A stretch of 57,575 bases of DNA from positions 1 through 57,575 of the forward strand of contig CAMAXW010000022.1 in the NCBI GenBank assembly GCA_945862315.1, given 5' to 3'. Below, piece after piece: positions 54,080-57,575 of the stretch. This DNA is from Klebsiella pneumoniae. Its GTDB lineage: Bacteria > Pseudomonadota > Gammaproteobacteria > Ga0077536. The position numbers and the translations under genes are program-made. The notes below the pieces were generated by a model that saw nothing but the letters and a program-made list of their open reading frames with translations, ran no database searches and was not told where the DNA came from. The first letter of the stretch is position 1. Each line of letters opens with the position of its first letter.

Positions 54080-54552
54080 GCGCGCTCGATGATCCGATTG
54101 CCTTGGTCTATCACGAGGCGCGCTTGCTCGACGAGCAACGCTTTGACGAGTGGTATGACTTGTACACCGACGATGCCCTGTACTGGGTACCGCTGACCCG
54201 CGGGCAACCCGATGGTCTCATCCATACCTCGCTGCTCTACGAGGACAAGTTATTGCTCAAAATTAGGGTGGAGCGCTTAAAGAACCCGCACGCCTTCGCG
54301 CAGCAGCCCCGCAGTCACAGCCAGCATGTGCTGCAGGCGCCGCAGGTGGAATCGGTGGAGGCAATAACCGGACTGACCATCCTGCGCACACCGTTCTTTT
54401 ATATGGAATCGCAGCTCGATGAGTCCGTGCTGCTGTCCGGGGTGGCGTGGCATCACTTAGTGCCGACAGTAAACGGTCTGCGGATTCGCTTGAAGAAGGT
54501 TGAACTGGTTAATTGCGATGCGGCGTTGCCGTCGATCCAGCTTTTTCCGTGA
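54076..54552 (+). CDS. Aromatic-ring-hydroxylating dioxygenase, beta subunit
   Basis: 158 residues with the NTF2-like fold of small oxygenase subunits: LVYHEARLLDEQRFDEWYDLYTDDALYWVPLTRGQPD, then SLLYEDKLLLKIRVERL and SQHVLQAPQVES. It supports the alpha-subunit hexamer. It starts inside the alpha-gene stop (ATGA). No further catabolic genes follow in the window. Confidence 0.9.
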   Translation: MSALDDPIALVYHEARLLDEQRFDEWYDLYTDDALYWVPLTRGQPDGLIHTSLLYEDKLLLKIRVERLKNPHAFAQQPRSHSQHVLQAPQVESVEAITGLTILRTPFFYMESQLDESVLLSGVAWHHLVPTVNGLRIRLKKVELVNCDAALPSIQLFP

Positions 54553-54598
54553 CAGATTCTCTGTTCATCCATAGGACACCCATAGGGTCAGGATCGAT

Positions 54599-55078
54599 TT
54601 AATCTGACCTGTTCATGTCCATTACAGCCTCTCCCAAGAATGGCATTCCGGGCTCGCCCCCCCCGCTTCTCTCTACCCGGTCGACCTTTACACGTGATGG
54701 CGAGGGGGATGCCGAGACATCCTCGGCCAGTTCGGTCGCACCCAGCCAGTCCTCGCGGCGCGTCAGCAGGCCATGCAACACGTGAGCGCGACGCCCGGGA
54801 AACAGCGGACGGATGGCCCGGGAGATCGACTTCGATGGTGGCTTGTCCACGAAGAACAGCGCCCCCGGTGCCGGGAGGTACAGGCTGCCCCCGGCGTCGA
54901 AATAGCCGACCCGCTCCGTTTTCAGCAGGTCCTTGGCGCCCGGTGAGATCGATTCGGCCACGAGCAGCGGCACGGCGCCTTCTGCGCCGGCATCGCCAGT
55001 GCGGCGCGACACTGCATCCCGGATCTGCCAAAGTGCCTGCCGGACATCCCGTGGATAGAGCGCCTTTTTTGTAGCCAT
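54599..55078 (-). pseudogene. Truncated AbiEi-like (type IV antitoxin) or winged-helix protein
   Basis: 159 residues. ESISPGAKDLLKTERVGYFD, then GGSLYLPAPGALFFVDKPP and a winged-helix piece RREDWLGATELAEDVSASPS resemble a family often annotated as type IV TA antitoxin AbiEi. After SASPS the sequence is compositionally odd and ends within a GGTCAG-type repeat at the oxygenase operon border. The rest of the protein is lost. No AbiEii toxin is visible. Confidence 0.5.
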
Positions 55079-55191
55079 CGTGTTGTGGGTCTTCCTGCTC
55101 GGCTACTTGGCTTGGGCCATGCCTTGAAAGCTGGCCTTTGCAGTCAGTGGCGCCACTGACGCGGCAGAAGAGAACTCGAAGGCGAGAGATC

Positions 55192-55788
55192 ATGAACATA
55201 AATCCAACGAACACCGCTGGCGGCGGACGGGAACGTCCGGTACGTACGAGCCTCAGCCACCCGTTGCGCATTGACGTGGTGCCAGCAACCCCAGCAGAGG
55301 GCGAGATCGGACTGACCTTCTGCCCCGGCAAGAAGGGGCCGAGCGGATCAAGCTACGACTGGGACCGTGACCTGGGGCTCGATATCGATGCAGTGGAAAA
55401 TTGGAGGCCGAAGGCAGTGGTCACCCTTATCGAGGACTTCGAATTCGCCATGCTGGGCGTTCCTACGCTCGGAACATCGATCCAGTCCCGAGGCATTGAG
55501 TGGCATCACCTGCCCATCGTCGACGTCCGGCCGCCCGATTCCCGATTCGAGGCGAAGTGGGCTACCAGTGGGCCGCGGCTGTTGCACCTGCTGCGCTCGG
55601 GTGAGCGTGTACTTGTTCACTGCCGCGGCGGCCTCGGCCGAGCCGGCACCGTCAGTGCGCGGCTGCTGGTCGAGATCGGAGTGCGACCGACAGACGCAGT
55701 TCGCCGGGTGCGTCAAGCCAGGCCGGGCGCCATCGAGACAAGTGCACAGGAGCACTACGTTCTGGGCCTTGCTGGCGCTAGTCGTTGA
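55192..55788 (+). CDS. Dual-specificity/tyrosine phosphatase family protein
   Basis: About 198 residues. The P-loop signature is VLVHCRGGLGRAGTVSARLL (H-C-x5-R), with a plausible general-acid Asp in LPIVDVRPPD. Resembles CDKN3-type phosphatases. The N-terminal TFCPGKKGPS segment is typical of the bacterial form. RBS GGCGAGAG before ATG 55192. The next gene begins 46 bases downstream and may be its functional partner. Confidence 0.85.
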   Translation: MNINPTNTAGGGRERPVRTSLSHPLRIDVVPATPAEGEIGLTFCPGKKGPSGSSYDWDRDLGLDIDAVENWRPKAVVTLIEDFEFAMLGVPTLGTSIQSRGIEWHHLPIVDVRPPDSRFEAKWATSGPRLLHLLRSGERVLVHCRGGLGRAGTVSARLLVEIGVRPTDAVRRVRQARPGAIETSAQEHYVLGLAGASR

Positions 55789-55833
55789 AGCCCGCACTCG
55801 ATACAGAAGATGACAGTGCAGGGAGGGTTAGCG

Positions 55834-56871
55834 ATGAACTGGTTTGAGAAGTTGACAGGGTTTACAGAAATGACCGGCACAGCCGGCTATGTGGCCACGC
55901 GCCAGCGTCTGGAGGTCAATGGACGCCGCCTACAGTCGCGCGTCAATGGACGCAGCTTCGGCATCGGTGAGCTCGAACTTGTATCGCTGGAGGCGCTGCG
56001 TCAGCGAGCAGGCTTGGGGTCACCGCTTGGTGGGCGCATGAGCCTGAGCATCGTGACGGGCGAGGTGCGCAAACTGCACGCCGCACCGCGATATGAAGGG
56101 GCGCTGTTCCAGGTTGCTTCGCAGTTCAACCTCCTTGAGATGGTTGGTCCGGACGTCACTCCGGAACACGGCGTGACGATCTATGCCGGCGATCCAACCC
56201 AGGGCCCCGCCTGCGCCATTGCGGCTGGCGCGGCGACGATCTACCGCAATTACTTCGTCCCTGTGGGAAGCGCCATCGGACAGACCAAGGAACTACAGCT
56301 TGATGGCTTTGCAGACTTGGGCGCTGCCATGTCGCAAGGAGTCGGCAAGCCAGACACGCGCCTTTGGCACATGCGAAATGGCTATGCCATGTTCACGCGC
56401 GAGGGCGTGGACCAGATGTCGGCCCACGTTGCAGCGCTCGATGACGGCCAGCGGGATGCGCTGCGCCAGCTGCTTCGTATTGGCATCCATTGGGACGTCG
56501 AGGTCACAGACGCTGCAGCTGCGCCTGGGCCACAGGTCTCCCAGGCTTTCTGCTCAGCATTGCCTGTGTCCTACAACAACCGCGACGCGGTGACGTGCGG
56601 TGCGGACTGGGCGCCGATGGCCTCGCTTGTGCTTGAGGCGGCGTATGAGGCCACGCTCTGGGCGGCTGTCATCAATGCCCAGCGCGGCGCTTCTAGCACC
56701 GTGCTGCTGACATTGCTCGGAGGTGGTGCATTCGGCAACGACCCAAGCTGGATCCAGGCCGCGATCGAGCGGGCTGTCGAGCAGGTCGAAGGCCACGGCC
56801 TGGACGTTGTACTCGTTAGCTACGGCATGCCTTCGGTCGCTTTGCAGCAATGGGCTGCACGACTGGCATGA
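55834..56871 (+). CDS. Macrodomain/PARG-like protein (tentative)
   Basis: 345 residues. I see a macrodomain-like pattern: FQVASQFNLLEMVGPDVTPE, GDPTQGPACAIAAGAATIYRNYF and VLLTLLGGGAFGNDPSWIQAAI, comparable to PARG-type ADP-ribose-binding folds. No experimental function is known to me. ATG 55834 with a strong GGGAGGG RBS. The pairing with a phosphatase could mean signalling or ADP-ribose turnover; inference only. Composition matches its neighbour, suggesting they moved together. Confidence 0.55.
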   Translation: MNWFEKLTGFTEMTGTAGYVATRQRLEVNGRRLQSRVNGRSFGIGELELVSLEALRQRAGLGSPLGGRMSLSIVTGEVRKLHAAPRYEGALFQVASQFNLLEMVGPDVTPEHGVTIYAGDPTQGPACAIAAGAATIYRNYFVPVGSAIGQTKELQLDGFADLGAAMSQGVGKPDTRLWHMRNGYAMFTREGVDQMSAHVAALDDGQRDALRQLLRIGIHWDVEVTDAAAAPGPQVSQAFCSALPVSYNNRDAVTCGADWAPMASLVLEAAYEATLWAAVINAQRGASSTVLLTLLGGGAFGNDPSWIQAAIERAVEQVEGHGLDVVLVSYGMPSVALQQWAARLA

Positions 56872-57575
56872 CCAGCACGAAGACGCCTAAACCCTAGGGA
56901 GACAGATGCACGGTCAGTTTCAGAAGCGAAGCCTTCAGCTCGATTCCTCTGCCGCCCAAAGTGAGGTGATTAAACGGTGATTAAACGGTGATTAAAGCGG
57001 TGATTAAAGGACCGGTGATTAATAAATGATTAAAGGACAGGCACTTAATAATCATTAAAGGACAGGCACCTCAAATGATTAAAGGACAGGCACTTAATGG
57101 TGATTAAAGGACGGTGATTATAGGACAGGCACTTAACGGTGATTATAGGACAGGCACTTAAACTACCGACCGCTGCTGAAGACACAGCGCTACGGGCGGA
57201 CAGGCGTCTAAACCCCTAATCGCCTGACACAAAAATGAGGAAATTCAAGAATTGACAAAGACGGGTGCGAAAAAAACATGCCCAGGTCAGCGATGTCAGC
57301 CCGCGCCCGATCAGCAGCCTGATGAGACCCGATTCCAGATCCGCTGACGCTGCCCTAGGCCGCAGTCTCACCGGCAGTTAACTGCCCCAATATATTCTCT
57401 ACGCAGAACCCAGCCACGGGGTTGGTAATGACGATACCTAATGAGTCGACACCGCTATTCGTTGGCTCTCAGATAAAGCCGTCTGGCGGCACCGACCCCG
57501 CGAATGCAACGCCAGCCACGGCTCTGGGCGCATAGCCGCAGGCGTTGAGGAGGACCAATAAATAGGCAAAAGTGG
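56872..57575. other. Repeat-rich end of the window without recognised genes
   Basis: About 700 bases. Contains R1 cluster 3 and, beyond 57170, roughly 400 bases with no convincing gene. A minus-strand frame entering from the right edge (LLVLLNACGYAPRAVAG) looks lipoprotein-like but has an early stop. Confidence 0.45.
56965..57163 (+). repeat. R1 repeat cluster 3 (largest)
   Basis: About ten degenerate units of GTGATTAAAGGACAGGCACT with TTAA tails, including GATTATAGGACAGG variants and four truncated GGTGATTAAA units at the start. It follows the macrodomain-like gene. Confidence 0.8.

Noticed and set aside
54588-55331. Minus-strand open frame of 247 codons
   Set aside because: Overlaps the AbiEi-like frame and the phosphatase start in another frame; composition is shadow-like.
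56872-57575. tRNA or integration site at the window end
   Set aside because: No cloverleaf or T-loop GGTTCRA sequence found.

Overview
The window reads as chromosome of a moderately GC-rich Gram-negative proteobacterium. I favour a methylotrophic betaproteobacterium (Rhodocyclales or Nitrosomonadales-like). Reasons are the parC-parE pair, the rubrerythrin/GlpC-like/DUF3501 cluster, xseB-ispA-folE2, PEP-CTERM proteins, complete molybdopterin genes, a pqqA-C-D-E operon, and archaeal-type C1 cofactor genes (MfnB, DUF447). Taxonomy is inference, because no rRNA or tRNA gene is visible.

Layout. 1-11.8 kb: dinB, topoisomerase IV (parC, parE), an oxidative-stress operon (rubrerythrin, GlpC-like Fe-S protein, DUF3501) with a palindromic operator candidate, xseB-ispA, folE2, mazG and an HNH nuclease. 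12-24.5 kb: an OprI/Lpp-like lipoprotein convergent with an L,D-transpeptidase, DUF423, moaB, hslR, hrpA with an SLC13 transporter, a PP2C-FGE fusion and an AmpG-like permease. 24.5-29.4 kb: sparse accessory DNA with a TIGR03118-type lipoprotein, degenerate sequence, a PEP-CTERM protein and a higBA pair whose toxin lacks a start codon. 29.4-42 kb: a dense cofactor locus interleaving molybdopterin genes (moaA, mobA-mobB fusion, moeA, moaE, moaD, moaC), PQQ genes (pqqB and pqqA-C-D-E behind a sigma-54-like promoter) and C1 cofactor genes (PCD-like, MfnB, DUF447), then folP and pip. 42-49 kb: a porin-like protein, two PQQ-alcohol-oxidation accessory proteins, a LuxR response regulator, DUF1244, and an NtrC-type regulator with its histidine kinase.

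49-57.6 kb is a graveyard of mobile and conflict-related pieces. It holds the remains of a diversity-generating retroelement (a PEP-CTERM-anchored variable protein and a truncated avd; no reverse transcriptase or template repeat), truncated Phd and AbiEi-like antitoxins, an internally deleted CDF transporter, OsmC, DUF427, a two-subunit Rieske oxygenase, a phosphatase plus macrodomain-like pair, and several arrays of a short GGACAGGCACC-core repeat.

The most distinctive signal is an approximately 85-bp element, nearly identical upstream of both PEP-CTERM genes although they lie 23 kb apart on opposite strands. It contains a TTAAC/GTTAA dyad and a GC palindrome. One of the two genes is the DGR variable protein, so the retroelement target appears to have been wired into the PEP-CTERM/exosortase regulon.
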